Shown: positions 1 through 10,269, numbered from the stretch's first letter. The stretch is 64,000 nucleotides of DNA from Bacteroidota bacterium (GCA_947479085.1 CANJYB010000016.1:1-64000), one strand, 5' to 3'. Notes: generated from the sequence alone by a model not told the origin. Translations and numbers: made by a program.

Positions 1-320
<320 letters not shown>

Positions 321-420
321 ATTAAGCTTCGTATCTCTTTTTTTGTTAGTTAAATTGTCGTTGTATTTTCTTTCTTTATTTGTCAATCCTATTATGTCCG
401 CAAAAACGGATAATGATTTT

Positions 421-532
<112 letters not shown>

Positions 533-537
533 AAATT

Positions 538-570
538 AGCCCCAATTCTTTATTGAATTGGGGCTTTTTT
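538..570 (+). terminator. rRNA operon terminator
   Basis: Perfect 11-bp inverted repeat (AGCCCCAATTC at 538-548, GAATTGGGGCT at 555-565) with a 6-nt loop, followed by a T run. It lies just after 5S rRNA. Confidence 0.95.
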
Positions 571-623
571 ATTTTCTGAAAACTTCAATTGTATTATTCA
601 TGTAATCTTCCTTTTATTAATAT

Positions 624-631
624 TACTTTTG
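624..631 (+). promoter_or_regulatory. -7 element upstream of porin gene
   Basis: TACTTTTG matches the Bacteroidota -7 consensus TAnnTTTG, 17 nt before the start codon at 649. No TTG is found at the ideal upstream distance, so this is only a partial promoter match. Confidence 0.4.
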
Positions 632-648
632 TGCGCATTTAATTTCTT

Positions 649-2523
649 ATGAATCGATTTCAAAGTATATTCTTTTTCCTTTTTTTGTTTACCTCTTCTT
701 TCATGTTTTCCGGAAACGGAGATAGCTTAAAGTTGTTCCGTGATAATGGTATTACCAGGAATTGTTCTGTTCTGGGTTTTGAATATGGTGAAGACTCCTT
801 GAGACTTATAGATAATACCCTTTCCGGTTTTCAGAATTATTTTGAAAGAAACAATTTAGGAAATGTAGGTTTGCCCATTAATGATTTTAATTACTCCAAC
901 TTTACAAATCCTGATATTGGTTTCAGTTATTGGAAAAATAATTACAGGTCATATTTTTATTTACCCGAAAATTTAAAGTTTTATAACACAAGAACTCCGT
1001 TTACAGATTTATTTTACGTTGCAGGAAGCAAAAAGGAAGGCGTTTTTAAAATGACTTTTTCTTATAATATTAAGAAAAACTGGAACTTAACTATTCATTT
1101 CAGCAGGATAAGAAGCGAAGGGTTTTATAAAAAGGAGAAAACTCTTGATAATTTTGTTGGATTAACTTCGAATTACAAAACTAAAAACAACAGGTATTGG
1201 TTGCTGGTTAGTGGAGGGTTCAACAGCATAAAGAATGATGAAAGTGGTGGTATCGCCAATGATTCTGAATTTGTAAATGGAGCAGGAGTGGACCGACAAT
1301 TAATTTCAATGAATTTATCAAACGCAAAACGAACTGTTGTAAGTACGGGTATTTCTATAAAGCAATTTTTAAATTTTGGTAAGAAAAGCACTGACACCTC
1401 TTCTCAAGGTAATATTATACCGGGAAGCAGATTGGTGTTGACTTCTACCTACGATAATTATGCTTTAAAATATGAGGATGATTTTCCTGCAAGTGAATTT
1501 TACAAAAATATTTATTATGATTCCACTAAAACTTTTGATACTACTTTTACTTATAAGTTGGGTAATGAGCTGGAATGGAAACGTGTTGATAATAACAGGC
1601 ATAGAGGAATCATGGATATGCTTGGTCTGAGCTTTGGTCTTAAAGATGAAATAGTTAGGTTGAAACAAAGGGAAATGGATACTACTTTTAATAATATAAT
1701 ATTAAAGGGAGCTGTTTACAATACTTATTCGAACAATACATTGTGGTGGAAAGCCGGAGGTAGCTATGCTGTTAATGGATATAATAATGGTGATTACCTG
1801 GGAAACATTGTGATAAAGAAAAAACTGGCAGATAGTTTAATATTAATTTCTTTATTTGGTGAGGTCAGGGAAAGTGCTCCTGATTTTATTTATAACGGAT
1901 ACATTTCAAATAACTTTAAATGGAATAATAATTTTGATAAAACACATGAAACAAAATTTGGTGGAGATATTTCAATAAAAAAATTAAAATTGATGGTTGG
2001 GGCTGACTATAAAATAATTCAAAATACTTTGTATTTCGATAATTACTCCATTGCACATCAATATAAAGGAACGATTCCTGTTTTATCTGCATTTCTAAAA
2101 GAAGATTTGAAGTTAGGAAACTGGCACCTGGATAATTTAATAAAATATCAATATGTCCCAGATTCAATGGTTATAAGGGTTCCGGCTTTGGTGTTAGAAC
2201 ATTCACTTTACTATGAAGTCAATAATTTATTTAAAGGAGCTTTGAATCTGCAAATCGGGGCGAGGCTTTTTTATAATTCTGCTTATTATGCAAATGCTTA
2301 CATGCCTGCAACCGGAGAATTTTATTTGCAAAGCGAAAAAAAATATGGCGATTATCCTTTTATTGATTTCTTTTTAAATGCAAAAATAAAATCTGTTCGC
2401 GTATTTGTGAAAGTGGATCATCTGAACAGTGGGTTGATGGGAAACAATTACATGATTACTCCGCATTATCCTTACAATGATAGAAGTTATAAGATTGGGA
2501 TAAGCTGGAGGTTTTGGGATTAG
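649..2523 (+). CDS. putative Porin_10-type outer membrane beta-barrel porin
   Basis: A 624-residue outer membrane protein. Residues 1-22 form a signal peptide rich in Phe and Leu. The N-terminal part has the pattern typical of the Bacteroidota putative porin family (Pfam Porin_10): DSLRLIDNTLSGFQNY, then GNVGLP, then FYNTRTPFTDLFYVAGSKKEG. The rest alternates polar and aromatic residues with many YxxxY and Gly positions, as in transmembrane beta strands, and the protein ends in KIGISWRFWD with a terminal aromatic pair, as expected for a BAM substrate. It is monocistronic, reading away from the rRNA operon; the next gene is convergent. The family is known as putative porins, but the solute is unknown. 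Family assignment is from recognised sequence pattern, not a search. Confidence 0.82.
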   Translation: MNRFQSIFFFLFLFTSSFMFSGNGDSLKLFRDNGITRNCSVLGFEYGEDSLRLIDNTLSGFQNYFERNNLGNVGLPINDFNYSNFTNPDIGFSYWKNNYRSYFYLPENLKFYNTRTPFTDLFYVAGSKKEGVFKMTFSYNIKKNWNLTIHFSRIRSEGFYKKEKTLDNFVGLTSNYKTKNNRYWLLVSGGFNSIKNDESGGIANDSEFVNGAGVDRQLISMNLSNAKRTVVSTGISIKQFLNFGKKSTDTSSQGNIIPGSRLVLTSTYDNYALKYEDDFPASEFYKNIYYDSTKTFDTTFTYKLGNELEWKRVDNNRHRGIMDMLGLSFGLKDEIVRLKQREMDTTFNNIILKGAVYNTYSNNTLWWKAGGSYAVNGYNNGDYLGNIVIKKKLADSLILISLFGEVRESAPDFIYNGYISNNFKWNNNFDKTHETKFGGDISIKKLKLMVGADYKIIQNTLYFDNYSIAHQYKGTIPVLSAFLKEDLKLGNWHLDNLIKYQYVPDSMVIRVPALVLEHSLYYEVNNLFKGALNLQIGARLFYNSAYYANAYMPATGEFYLQSEKKYGDYPFIDFFLNAKIKSVRVFVKVDHLNSGLMGNNYMITPHYPYNDRSYKIGISWRFWD

Positions 2524-2758
2524 GTTTTTAATTTTAGAATTTTAGTGGGGGAGAATTTTAGAATGAAAAAAGTTAGGGGTATGATGGGAACGCAGATTAT
2601 TATGATTAGTAATGATGAAAAATCATTTCTTCTTTGATGATATGAGTTATGATTATTGCCTTCGGCAATTAGGATGAAAAAAGATCTCTCACAAAGACGC
2701 AGAGAACGCAAAGAAAAAAAATATTTCAACAGATTAAAAGATTAAAAATAAATTGTTT
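2524..2758. other. intergenic region with a half copy of a dispersed repeat
   Basis: Between convergent genes. It contains degenerate AATTTTAGAA direct repeats (near 2530-2560) and, at about 2687-2718, a block (ACAAAGACGC followed by AGAACGCAAAG) that matches one arm of the large palindrome at 52736-52811. No supported gene. Confidence 0.6.
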
Positions 2759-3520
2759 CTAATTTATTTTCTTCAATAAAGTTTCACAATCTTTTTTTGC
2801 CTTTATATCATCTTCATTGGCAGGAGTTATCTCTAGGGTCTTTTGTAACCAAAGTTTTGCTTCAATGTCTGTTCCCATTTCATGATAGGTTTCAGCCAGT
2901 TCAAATTGGTGCAACATAAATTTGGGTTCAATAGAAATGGCTGTCATAAAAGATTTGATGGCATCTTCATAGGTTCCTCCCGGTGGAACTCCCCCAAAAA
3001 AAGAATTAATCATTATTTTTTCGAATGAATTAAAACCTGCTATGGTGCGATGCCAGCGACCGAGAATATGGTAGGCTCCGGCAAGCTTAGGATTCAACTG
3101 AATGGCCCTGTCCACTTCTGATTTAATGACTTTTGAATTCGCAATTTTCACTTTTGAACTTGCATTCTCATAAATTCTTCCTAAAGCCATTGCATACACA
3201 CAATGAGCGTCTGCACTTGTTTCAATTATCTTGATTGCTTTTCGGGCAAGGTAACCTGCGGTGTTATAATATTTCATTTTTTCAGCTTCAGGTAAATAAT
3301 AGTAACTGTATTTGGTGTAACAATAACTTGCTCCATGAAGATAATTCACATTATTTGAATCGGCTTTTAATAAAGCCTGGTAAAGTGGAAGAGCTTCTTT
3401 GTAATTATAAGCAGTTTTGAATTTTAATGCTTTTGCATATTGTTCTTCGTTGGTTTGAGCCGCAAGACTTACAGTGAAAAATAAAAGGAATGCAGCCAGT
3501 TGAATTGTCTTCGATTTCAT
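2759..3520 (-). CDS. TPR protein of the RMD1-like (regulator of microtubule dynamics) domain type
   Basis: A 253-residue exported protein with a signal peptide (residues 1-21, ending SLAAQT). The rest is all-helical with TPR-like repeats. The block LGRWHRTIAGFN (about residue 152) through FFGGVPPGGTYEDAIKSF and LAETYHEMG is the pattern seen in bacterial relatives of RMDN proteins. It probably acts as a periplasmic scaffold; no catalytic residues are evident. It lies 27 nt downstream of the M1 peptidase gene on the same strand, so the two may be cotranscribed and could act together. The specific partner is not known. Confidence 0.7.
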   Translation of the reverse strand: MKSKTIQLAAFLLFFTVSLAAQTNEEQYAKALKFKTAYNYKEALPLYQALLKADSNNVNYLHGASYCYTKYSYYYLPEAEKMKYYNTAGYLARKAIKIIETSADAHCVYAMALGRIYENASSKVKIANSKVIKSEVDRAIQLNPKLAGAYHILGRWHRTIAGFNSFEKIMINSFFGGVPPGGTYEDAIKSFMTAISIEPKFMLHQFELAETYHEMGTDIEAKLWLQKTLEITPANEDDIKAKKDCETLLKKIN

Positions 3521-3547
3521 TGGAAATATTTTTTATTAATAATTAAT

Positions 3548-6500
3548 TTAAAATGCTCTGCTGATAGCTATTACAAAACGGTATTGAAAATAATCTTTGT
3601 CCGTTGCCGGAATCTTATTTAAGAATAAAGGCATATCAAATCGAATGGTCAAGGGGTTAACGGTTTGCAAAAATGCAAACTTCTTAATTGTTAATGCTGC
3701 ACCCACTCCCGCATCAGCTCTGATATCAGTCATTTTAATAATTTTATCTCCCGGTTGGCTGTAATTAATAATACCGGCATCACCAAATAGATAAGTTGTA
3801 AGTTTGAATGTACGGGTTAACCAGTTTTGTTTTTTTATTTTAATTATTCCATCAAATTCAAGTTCCGCATTTGCAGCTGCACCAGTTTGTCCTTTATAGG
3901 TAAACACTACTGTACCGTCTGATTGAACCTGTGGGGCTACGTATCCTGAATAACCTCTTAAATTAAGTCCTCCACCATAATTAAAATAATTGGTAGTAGC
4001 TCCAAACTTAGCCCAATTCGGGTCGAAGAAGCCTTGTGACCGGGTGTATTTATTTTCCATCATTTCTTCCGGATTAGCTCCTGATAAAAATAAAGATGAC
4101 TCACTTGCCCAGTTATTGCCTGTTCCCAATTGTCCATATAGTCTTGTGTTTAATTTTAATCTCCATAAATTGGTTCTGTTTACCATATTCAGATTAACAG
4201 CCTGGAAGTTATAATCACTTAAAATGGCTGAAGAGCGGAAACCTAAATTAATTATCCCGCTTCCTGAATGGCAGCTGTAACTATGTTCGATGCCAACATT
4301 TAACGTATTGTTTAATTTGTCAACCTGCCATTGGTCGGGCATAATTAAATAATGTAAATCAGTTGAATCTCCTCTGTACATTGACTTTACAAACATGTAA
4401 ATTTTATTTTTTCCTGACACATCTTTCCTGTCAAACCCAATGGTCATGGCCTGCAATCCATCCAATGCCTTTACAGAAGTATAGAACGAAGAACCTTTCA
4501 TAAATAAATCGGTAGCGGTGCGATAGGTAATTCTGAAATTCACAATGTCATGAAGATTCATATCATGTTTGGCTGCTGCAGTGTCGAGGAAATTTTGCCC
4601 TGCACCAGTATTAAACCAAACCGATGCGTCAAATATATGTTTGTAGTTCATGTAATTTCCATTCAGGTTGAGCCCTACTTTAACCCCATCATATCCATTG
4701 TACCAAAGGTCTGGTCGGGCAAAGAGCTCATACTTTGTCCAGTCGGAAGGATTATAAATTTTAGAATCGAAACGATAATTAACAGGGAACTTACTGCTGT
4801 TATTCATCATGTTCACATCTGCCAAGCGGTGGGTCGGGTCTATCACCACATCACTTATTCCTTCAGGAATAACAACTGTTGCAGTATAAGTTGGTTTTAC
4901 TTTATCCCATCCTATCCAGCGGGGAAGCACTTTTGCGTCTGTCTGTTTCACAAACCAGTTGTTAGGAATATGATAATTAAATGTGCTGTCATTTTTATCT
5001 ACCACCGAAAAGTCCAGCGGCATTTGCATTCCTTTTCGTTTGAATGTAATTTTATATTCATTTTTTTCTTTTCCTTTTCTTACAGATTTTACTGCATAAT
5101 CAATGGTTTTAGGGGTTTCCATCCATTCGTCAAAAAACCAGTTTAAATCTACATGAGTATATTGAATAATTGAATTCCGGAAATCTTCCATATACGGATG
5201 GGCTATTTTCCATTGATTAAAATAATGACTCATTGCAGCAAGGAACAGCGAATCGCCCAAGGTGTACTGTAGGTTATAAAGCATGGTGGCTGTTTTCATG
5301 TATACATTTCGGTATCCGCCTCCTTTAGCCACCGCACCGTTATACATATCAGAATGTGTACTCATATTGGTTTCCACATTTTTGGAGGCATCATTCAGAA
5401 AGGCAAGATAAACCCTTGTGTTTCTTATCATTTCAGGTTCAGTAAAGTACTTTACGTATTTATTTTTAGGTGGATATTTCAACACTTCTTTTCCATCAAT
5501 GGCTTCATAATCCCAGCAGGTAAGGAATTGCGTAAACCCTTCGTCCAATGCAGCCCGATAGGTTTCGTTGCTACCTACCATACCAAAAAACCAGTTATGC
5601 GAAATTTCATGTGCCAGCAAACTTCTGTAATCCGGGTCCATGCCACCATCCAGGGTTAACATCGGGTATTCCATTCCGTCCTGTGCATCGGCCACTGTCA
5701 TTTTAGGATAAGCATATAATCCCCAACTTTCTGAATTTACTTTAATCACCTTTGCTGCATAGGATGCCGCATTTTGCCAGCGCCCGGCATGAGGTTCTTC
5801 TGCAAATGCATAACATTTAATTCCATTCCATTCGGCTTCGCCAATGCGGTAAGTTGGGTCAGCTGTTAATGCAAAGTCATGCACATTTTCTGCATGGTAT
5901 TTCCATGTTTTGGTTGTTCCATCTGGCTTTATAATTTCCGAAGGTTTTTCTCCCCAGGGTTTATTTGCAAAATTTTTAATGTCCAGCTTTGCTCTTAAAT
6001 CAGGTGGAAGCACTTCATTGTTGTTTATTAATGTGCCCGTGGCATCCATTACATAATTGTTTGGAAAAGTAAATGCCACATCGTAGGTACCAAAGTCTCC
6101 GTAAAATTCATGGTCCATGTGCTGGTCGGTGTCCCAGCCTTGCTTGCGGTCGTAAACAGAGATACGCGGATACCAATGCACCACATCATAATGTTTGTAC
6201 CCAAAGGCATTGAACAGTTTCATGCGATTTCTTAACGTTCCACCATTAAAATATGTTTTGAATTCAATATCGAATTTGATGCTTTCTCCTGATTTTAAAG
6301 GTGTGGCAAGAATGACTTTAAGAATAGTATTGTCCTGTTCTATTTTTAAATCAACACTATTGGATGTAATTTTGGAAACATTGCAACCTAGTCCTTGCTC
6401 CGAATATTTACCAAACTTAACTTTGTTTCCGTTGTTTTTATAAAGGTCGGCAAGGTAGGAGCCTTTTGCCTGTGCATTACTGTATAAGTGAAAGTAAACA

Positions 6501-6772
6501 AATTTTAATTCGTCAGGCGAATTATTGTAATAGGTAAGTTCTTCCGATCCATCAATAATATCGGTCTTATCATCCAGCGCAGCTGTTATTTTATAATAAA
6601 TATCCTGTTGCCAATAACCCTCATATGGTTTACGGTTTTTCCAATAATACTGGTTGGTGGTGCTTTGGTAATTGTTTGCCGGAAACTGAGCCAAAGCAGA
6701 AAAACAATGGACAAGAATACCTGATAAGGTTAAAAGAAAATAGATTGTATTACGTTTTGTTTTATACATCAT
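3548..6772 (-). CDS. secreted M1 family metallopeptidase
   Basis: A 1074-residue zinc peptidase exported by a signal peptide (about residues 1-29, ending ALAQ). The gluzincin signature HEISH is at about residues 388-392, and the third ligand Glu follows after exactly 18 residues in LDEGFTQF, as in M1. An N-terminal beta domain precedes it. The ~450 residues after the catalytic region are beta-rich and end in a barrel-like run (YFQYRFVIAISRAF), a long tail common in Bacteroidota M1 homologues. It likely cleaves peptides at the cell surface or in the periplasm. Two ATGs are adjacent (6772 and 6769), so the start is uncertain by one codon. The TPR gene follows 27 nt downstream. Confidence 0.9.
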   Translation of the reverse strand: MMYKTKRNTIYFLLTLSGILVHCFSALAQFPANNYQSTTNQYYWKNRKPYEGYWQQDIYYKITAALDDKTDIIDGSEELTYYNNSPDELKFVYFHLYSNAQAKGSYLADLYKNNGNKVKFGKYSEQGLGCNVSKITSNSVDLKIEQDNTILKVILATPLKSGESIKFDIEFKTYFNGGTLRNRMKLFNAFGYKHYDVVHWYPRISVYDRKQGWDTDQHMDHEFYGDFGTYDVAFTFPNNYVMDATGTLINNNEVLPPDLRAKLDIKNFANKPWGEKPSEIIKPDGTTKTWKYHAENVHDFALTADPTYRIGEAEWNGIKCYAFAEEPHAGRWQNAASYAAKVIKVNSESWGLYAYPKMTVADAQDGMEYPMLTLDGGMDPDYRSLLAHEISHNWFFGMVGSNETYRAALDEGFTQFLTCWDYEAIDGKEVLKYPPKNKYVKYFTEPEMIRNTRVYLAFLNDASKNVETNMSTHSDMYNGAVAKGGGYRNVYMKTATMLYNLQYTLGDSLFLAAMSHYFNQWKIAHPYMEDFRNSIIQYTHVDLNWFFDEWMETPKTIDYAVKSVRKGKEKNEYKITFKRKGMQMPLDFSVVDKNDSTFNYHIPNNWFVKQTDAKVLPRWIGWDKVKPTYTATVVIPEGISDVVIDPTHRLADVNMMNNSSKFPVNYRFDSKIYNPSDWTKYELFARPDLWYNGYDGVKVGLNLNGNYMNYKHIFDASVWFNTGAGQNFLDTAAAKHDMNLHDIVNFRITYRTATDLFMKGSSFYTSVKALDGLQAMTIGFDRKDVSGKNKIYMFVKSMYRGDSTDLHYLIMPDQWQVDKLNNTLNVGIEHSYSCHSGSGIINLGFRSSAILSDYNFQAVNLNMVNRTNLWRLKLNTRLYGQLGTGNNWASESSLFLSGANPEEMMENKYTRSQGFFDPNWAKFGATTNYFNYGGGLNLRGYSGYVAPQVQSDGTVVFTYKGQTGAAANAELEFDGIIKIKKQNWLTRTFKLTTYLFGDAGIINYSQPGDKIIKMTDIRADAGVGAALTIKKFAFLQTVNPLTIRFDMPLFLNKIPATDKDYFQYRFVIAISRAF

Positions 6773-7027
6773 AAATGGAGATAAATGGGATGGTAAATAT
6801 AGAGAATAATTTTAGAATCAGGGAGGGAGAATTGAGTTGCAGAGAATTCTTCAGAATCTTTTCCGGATCAAAAATAAACGATGATTAACAGTTTTTTTAA
6901 TTGGGATGCTTCTTAAACTTAAATTTTCGGCAGGGAAGTTGCATTCTCAATGTCACGATTTCAGCTTTAATGAAATTGTTCTTTTAAATAAACTTTTTAT
7001 CTTTGCTTAAATTTTAAAACGCTTCCG
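6773..7027. other. divergent promoter region
   Basis: A 255-bp gap between divergent genes. It holds the well-formed promoter of the plus-strand TPR gene (6976-7005). No clear -7 element was found for the minus-strand M1 gene. No small gene is supported. Confidence 0.5.
6976..7005 (+). promoter_or_regulatory. promoter of TPR gene (TTG-19-TAtcTTTG)
   Basis: TTG at 6976-6978 and TATCTTTG at 6998-7005 are separated by 19 nt, the preferred spacing of the Bacteroidota housekeeping sigma factor. The start codon at 7028 follows 22 nt later, giving a short leader. Confidence 0.75.
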
Positions 7028-7819
7028 ATGAAAAAAACATTTTTATTCAGCATTTTATTTCTTCTTTTCATTTCTGTAAATGCCCAGGAAAACACCCCTC
7101 AATATTGGGATAAAAAAGGGAAAACAGATTATAACAATAAAAAATACGAACAGGCGATTGCCGATTTTACAAAGGCAATAGAGTTAAATCCGAAATGGGC
7201 TGATTATTATTTTAACCGTGGTTGGGCAAAATATTATTTGGAAAGATATGACCAGGCGATTGAAGATTATTCAAAGGCAATTGAATTGAACCAGACCGAC
7301 CCTGACTATTATTGCAACAGGGCGATGGCAAAACATGATTTTAATAAGTTGGAAGATGCTATAGCGGATTATACAAAGGCAATAGAGCTGAACCCGAAAG
7401 ATGCATTGTATTATTTCGACAGGGGAAATGTGGAATACGATTTGGAAAAATACGAAGATGCGGTGAAAGATTATACCAAAGCGATTGAGCTGGACCCCAA
7501 AGATAACGAAGTATATAACCAACGCGGGACGGCTTATGATGAATTAAAAAAATACGATGAAGCAGTGGCAGATTACAGCAAAGCCATTTTATTAAATCCG
7601 AAACGTCCGGAGAGTTATTTTAATAAAGGCCTGACGGAAATAAATATGAAAAGATTTACAGCTGCGGTTAAAGATTTTTCGAAAGTAATAGAATTGAGCC
7701 CTAATTTTAATAATGATGTTTATCGCTACAGGGGCATGGCCTATTTTGAATTAAAAAATTATGCGGCTGCTTCGGCAGATAATAAAAAATATAAAATGCT
7801 GGAAAAAGGAGGGAAGTAA
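7028..7819 (+). CDS. exported tetratricopeptide repeat protein
   Basis: A 263-residue protein with a signal peptide (about 1-20, ending SVNAQ) followed by about seven consecutive 34-residue TPR units. Each unit has the form YYxRGxAxYxLxxYxxAIxDYxKAIELNPK. The repeats fill the whole mature chain, so it is a periplasmic protein-binding scaffold with no catalytic domain. It has its own promoter and a hairpin terminator close behind, so it is a single-gene unit. Repeats of this regularity also occur in the C-terminus of the 55348 gene; no direct functional link is shown. Confidence 0.88.
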   Translation: MKKTFLFSILFLLFISVNAQENTPQYWDKKGKTDYNNKKYEQAIADFTKAIELNPKWADYYFNRGWAKYYLERYDQAIEDYSKAIELNQTDPDYYCNRAMAKHDFNKLEDAIADYTKAIELNPKDALYYFDRGNVEYDLEKYEDAVKDYTKAIELDPKDNEVYNQRGTAYDELKKYDEAVADYSKAILLNPKRPESYFNKGLTEINMKRFTAAVKDFSKVIELSPNFNNDVYRYRGMAYFELKNYAAASADNKKYKMLEKGGK

Positions 7820-7838
7820 TACACTATCTTTTTTTAAT

Positions 7839-7879
7839 AAAAACGAAGTTGTCTCAAAAATGGGGGCAGCCTCGTTTTT
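7839..7879 (+). terminator. terminator after TPR gene
   Basis: AAAAACGAAGTTGTC (7839-7853) pairs with GGCAGCCTCGTTTTT (7865-7879), with one mismatch and two G-U pairs, and ends in a T run, 20 nt after the stop codon. Confidence 0.75.
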
Positions 7880-8270
7880 GTATTTAACGGTTTATAGTAT
7901 TTGTGCCAACCGAATACGCAAAAAAAACTGTTTTTAGACCCCAAAATGATTAACTTATTGAAAATGAGAACAAGTCAGCGGGCTCATGAGTACTCATGGA
8001 CGTCCTTCCTGATCTGGAAGGCAACAAACTGGTACGGATATGTCTCCTTCCATGTCTGGAAGGAGGGGAAAACAGACTCATAAATTACCTTCCATTAATG
8101 TAAGAGGGTTCATTCGAATAAAAATATATGTTTCTTGGTATGGAAGAATAGTAAATCGGAAAAATGGGAGCATTAAACTTTATATTCTGATCAAGGAGAA
8201 ATTATCTGAACTTTGAGTTGAATGTATTTTCTTTATAAAAAGAGTTCAATAAGTTCTAAATGTATAAAAA
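7880..8270. other. gap with twin small hairpins, no supported gene
   Basis: About 390 bp. Near 7999-8070 two similar hairpins occur in a row: CCTTCC-x6-GGAAGG and, about 40 bp later, CTCCTTCC-x6-GGAAGGAG. The only open frame (7901-8083) starts with TTG, has no promoter and no recognisable protein pattern, so it is not called. Function unknown. Confidence 0.4.
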
Positions 8271-8301
8271 AATCCTGCTTTTAAAGAGCAGGATTTTTTT
8301 T
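8271..8301 (-). terminator. terminator downstream of beta-helix lipoprotein
   Basis: AATCCTGCT (8271-8279) and AGCAGGATT (8287-8295) form a 9-bp stem flanked by A and T runs on both sides, so it can act in both directions. It lies 15 nt beyond the stop codon of the minus-strand gene. Confidence 0.85.
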
Positions 8302-8316
8302 GTTAATTACCTTAAG

Positions 8317-9789
8317 TTATTGTTGTATTTCGTACGCACCTAAATCTGGAGCACCAAAATTTCTGAATTTATCATTTAAATCTTTAGATATATAAAAGAG
8401 TGAATTACCGGAATCTTTCGCTAAAGAGGTTGTGTTTAAATTGTAATCATTATTATTTTCATCTTTAAAGCTTGGATTGGTGTTTTGTAAAATATTACTA
8501 TAGTGCGAAGCACTGCCAGTACTTAAAGTAGTTTTAAGTAAACAATGGTCGAACATGAAATTAAAATTAGTGGGTAAAGCTGTATTGTTATCAAAAGCCA
8601 GTTCCTCATCAATATCCCCTGAAATAATGGAATTGATAAAATTAGCTGTGTCGAGGTCAGCTAAAGTGGTATTGCCTGTTGCATCAGTATATGAATTGGT
8701 AAGAACTACTGATGGGTTAGTTCGCGCGGTGGTGGTAGCAGAACCAGTTCCATTATTGGTATTGTGGTCCCAGTAATTGGCAAAAGTGCATTGCTGGAAA
8801 TTATAAGCACCCCCAAAAGTTAAAGCGGCAACATATTGTCCGCAATTAGCAAATACACAATTATAACTGTAAATATGTGCATCTAACGCATAAATGGCTG
8901 CAGCTTTTTGATTCTTAATAATGGTATTGGTCAATGTTAATGATGGACGGTGAGGGTAATCAGTATTATCGCCTACTTTTAAACCAATGGCTCCGTTTTT
9001 TATTATTGCCCAATCTATTTTGTTATTTATGCTGCCGTTCATCAGCCAAATATATCCCCATTGGCCCGGAATTTCTTTGTATTCAGGTTCGAGCCTGTCT
9101 CCTTCAAAGGTTATACGTTCATCGTGGCTACCCATTACTTTTAATGAGCCATAGGCGTATACCCATAACACTGCATTTTTATGGAAATAAACCTGAGTAC
9201 CAGGGGTCATGGTTAATGTGCAAGCGGAATCAACCACAGCGAAACCAAAAATAAGGTGCGGTTTGTCACTTTTCCAGACTGCATCTTTTGAATTATTGCA
9301 AATAATAGAGTAGGGAGGAAGCCCGTTAAGGGGGAAATGGTCAGGCTTATGTAAATATACATTTCGCCCTATGGCTGTTAAGTATACTGATTGAACATTT
9401 CCATTGGTTTCAAAAATTACTTCATCTTCTAAAATTACATGTGCACCTGGTTCGTTCGGATTAACAGTTACCTGCACAAATGCATATAAACTATCCCCCC
9501 CCAAAATTTCCACATCTTTAATGGAGGTTCCGTTTACTCCGTCCACATTTAATCGGAACTGAGAACTGCTTCCTCCTGCCAAATGAATGTTGGAAATGTT
9601 CATGGGCTGGGTATGATTATTATAAATACGGAACAGTTTGGTGGTGGAACCAACCTGTGTAAACACCGTATCAAATAATACGGAATCGGTAGAAAAATCA
9701 AGCTTTGCACCAGAGTCGGTAAGCAGCTGATCTTTTTTACAAGACGACAAAATCAGAATTGGTAAAAGCAATAAAAGTATGTTTTTCAT
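8317..9789 (-). CDS. lipoprotein with right-handed beta-helix-like region
   Basis: A 490-residue outer-membrane-type lipoprotein. The start is placed at the ATG at 9789, not at the longer open frame to 9909, because it gives a clean lipoprotein signal (MKNILLLLLPILILSSCKKD) with Cys as the acylation site. An N-terminal Ig-like segment (STDSVLFDTVFTQVGSTTKLF to NPNEPG) is of the kind that precedes many Bacteroidota surface lipoproteins. From about residue 210 it has repeated short beta turns with runs of Asn, Thr and buried hydrophobics (for example SLTLTNTIIKNQKAAAIYAL), as in parallel beta-helix proteins. It ends GAPDLGAYEI, a motif often closing such domains. Ligand unknown. Single gene with its own terminator. 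Confidence 0.75.
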   Translation of the reverse strand: MKNILLLLLPILILSSCKKDQLLTDSGAKLDFSTDSVLFDTVFTQVGSTTKLFRIYNNHTQPMNISNIHLAGGSSSQFRLNVDGVNGTSIKDVEILGGDSLYAFVQVTVNPNEPGAHVILEDEVIFETNGNVQSVYLTAIGRNVYLHKPDHFPLNGLPPYSIICNNSKDAVWKSDKPHLIFGFAVVDSACTLTMTPGTQVYFHKNAVLWVYAYGSLKVMGSHDERITFEGDRLEPEYKEIPGQWGYIWLMNGSINNKIDWAIIKNGAIGLKVGDNTDYPHRPSLTLTNTIIKNQKAAAIYALDAHIYSYNCVFANCGQYVAALTFGGAYNFQQCTFANYWDHNTNNGTGSATTTARTNPSVVLTNSYTDATGNTTLADLDTANFINSIISGDIDEELAFDNNTALPTNFNFMFDHCLLKTTLSTGSASHYSNILQNTNPSFKDENNNDYNLNTTSLAKDSGNSLFYISKDLNDKFRNFGAPDLGAYEIQQ

Positions 9790-9935
9790 AGTACAAAGAT
9801 ATTTAATGATATATAATAAACGCAGGAATTGATAAAATATTGTGTAAAATGAAAAATAAATGAAAACTTTTTTAAAATTCATGTTTAAAAAAAGATTTAC
9901 CTTTGACATTCCATTTCAATTTAACCTTTGAGAAG

Positions 9936-10163
9936 ATGAAAAATAACGTAATACAAACCGAAGACCCCGATAACTGGAAATGGGGAGTGTTTTATTTCAA
10001 TAAAAATGACAAACGTATTTTTCCACCCAAGAGACAAAAGATGATGGGCTGGACCATTAACTTTGCGAACCCTATATCTATAATGGTTTTTGTTGCTTTT
10101 ATAGTGCTTATGACGGTAATAGGCATTTTTATTCCTCGTTTATTCGATACCAAAATTCATTGA
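9936..10163 (+). CDS. small membrane protein, DUF5808-like
   Basis: A 75-residue protein. The start is placed at the ATG at 9936 (preceded by AGAAG) instead of the longer frame from 9903. It begins with a soluble stretch with DPDNWKWGVFYFNKNDKRIF and GWTINFANP, the pattern of the DUF5808 family in which a short WG-W-containing segment precedes a membrane helix. One membrane segment follows (about residues 45-67, ISIMVFVAFIVLMTVIGIFI). Function unknown. Divergent from the beta-helix lipoprotein and about 106 bp before the next plus-strand gene. Confidence 0.7.
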   Translation: MKNNVIQTEDPDNWKWGVFYFNKNDKRIFPPKRQKMMGWTINFANPISIMVFVAFIVLMTVIGIFIPRLFDTKIH

Positions 10164-10269
10164 GGGAAAGAAGAAAATTGAATTTTAAAATGCTTCCTTC
10201 ATCGCAAAAATTGCCTCTATTGTCTCTTATTAGCAAATACTCCTTATATTTACAAACAAAACAAAGAGC

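Noticed and set aside
321-420. Possible tRNA in the 23S-5S spacer
   Set aside because: No cloverleaf or T-loop GTTCRA motif seen in the AT-rich spacer.
4550-5146. 198-residue plus-strand frame
   Set aside because: Antisense to the M1 peptidase gene; no recognisable domain.
7901-8083. 60-residue plus-strand frame
   Set aside because: TTG start, no promoter, no pattern; part of a hairpin-rich gap.
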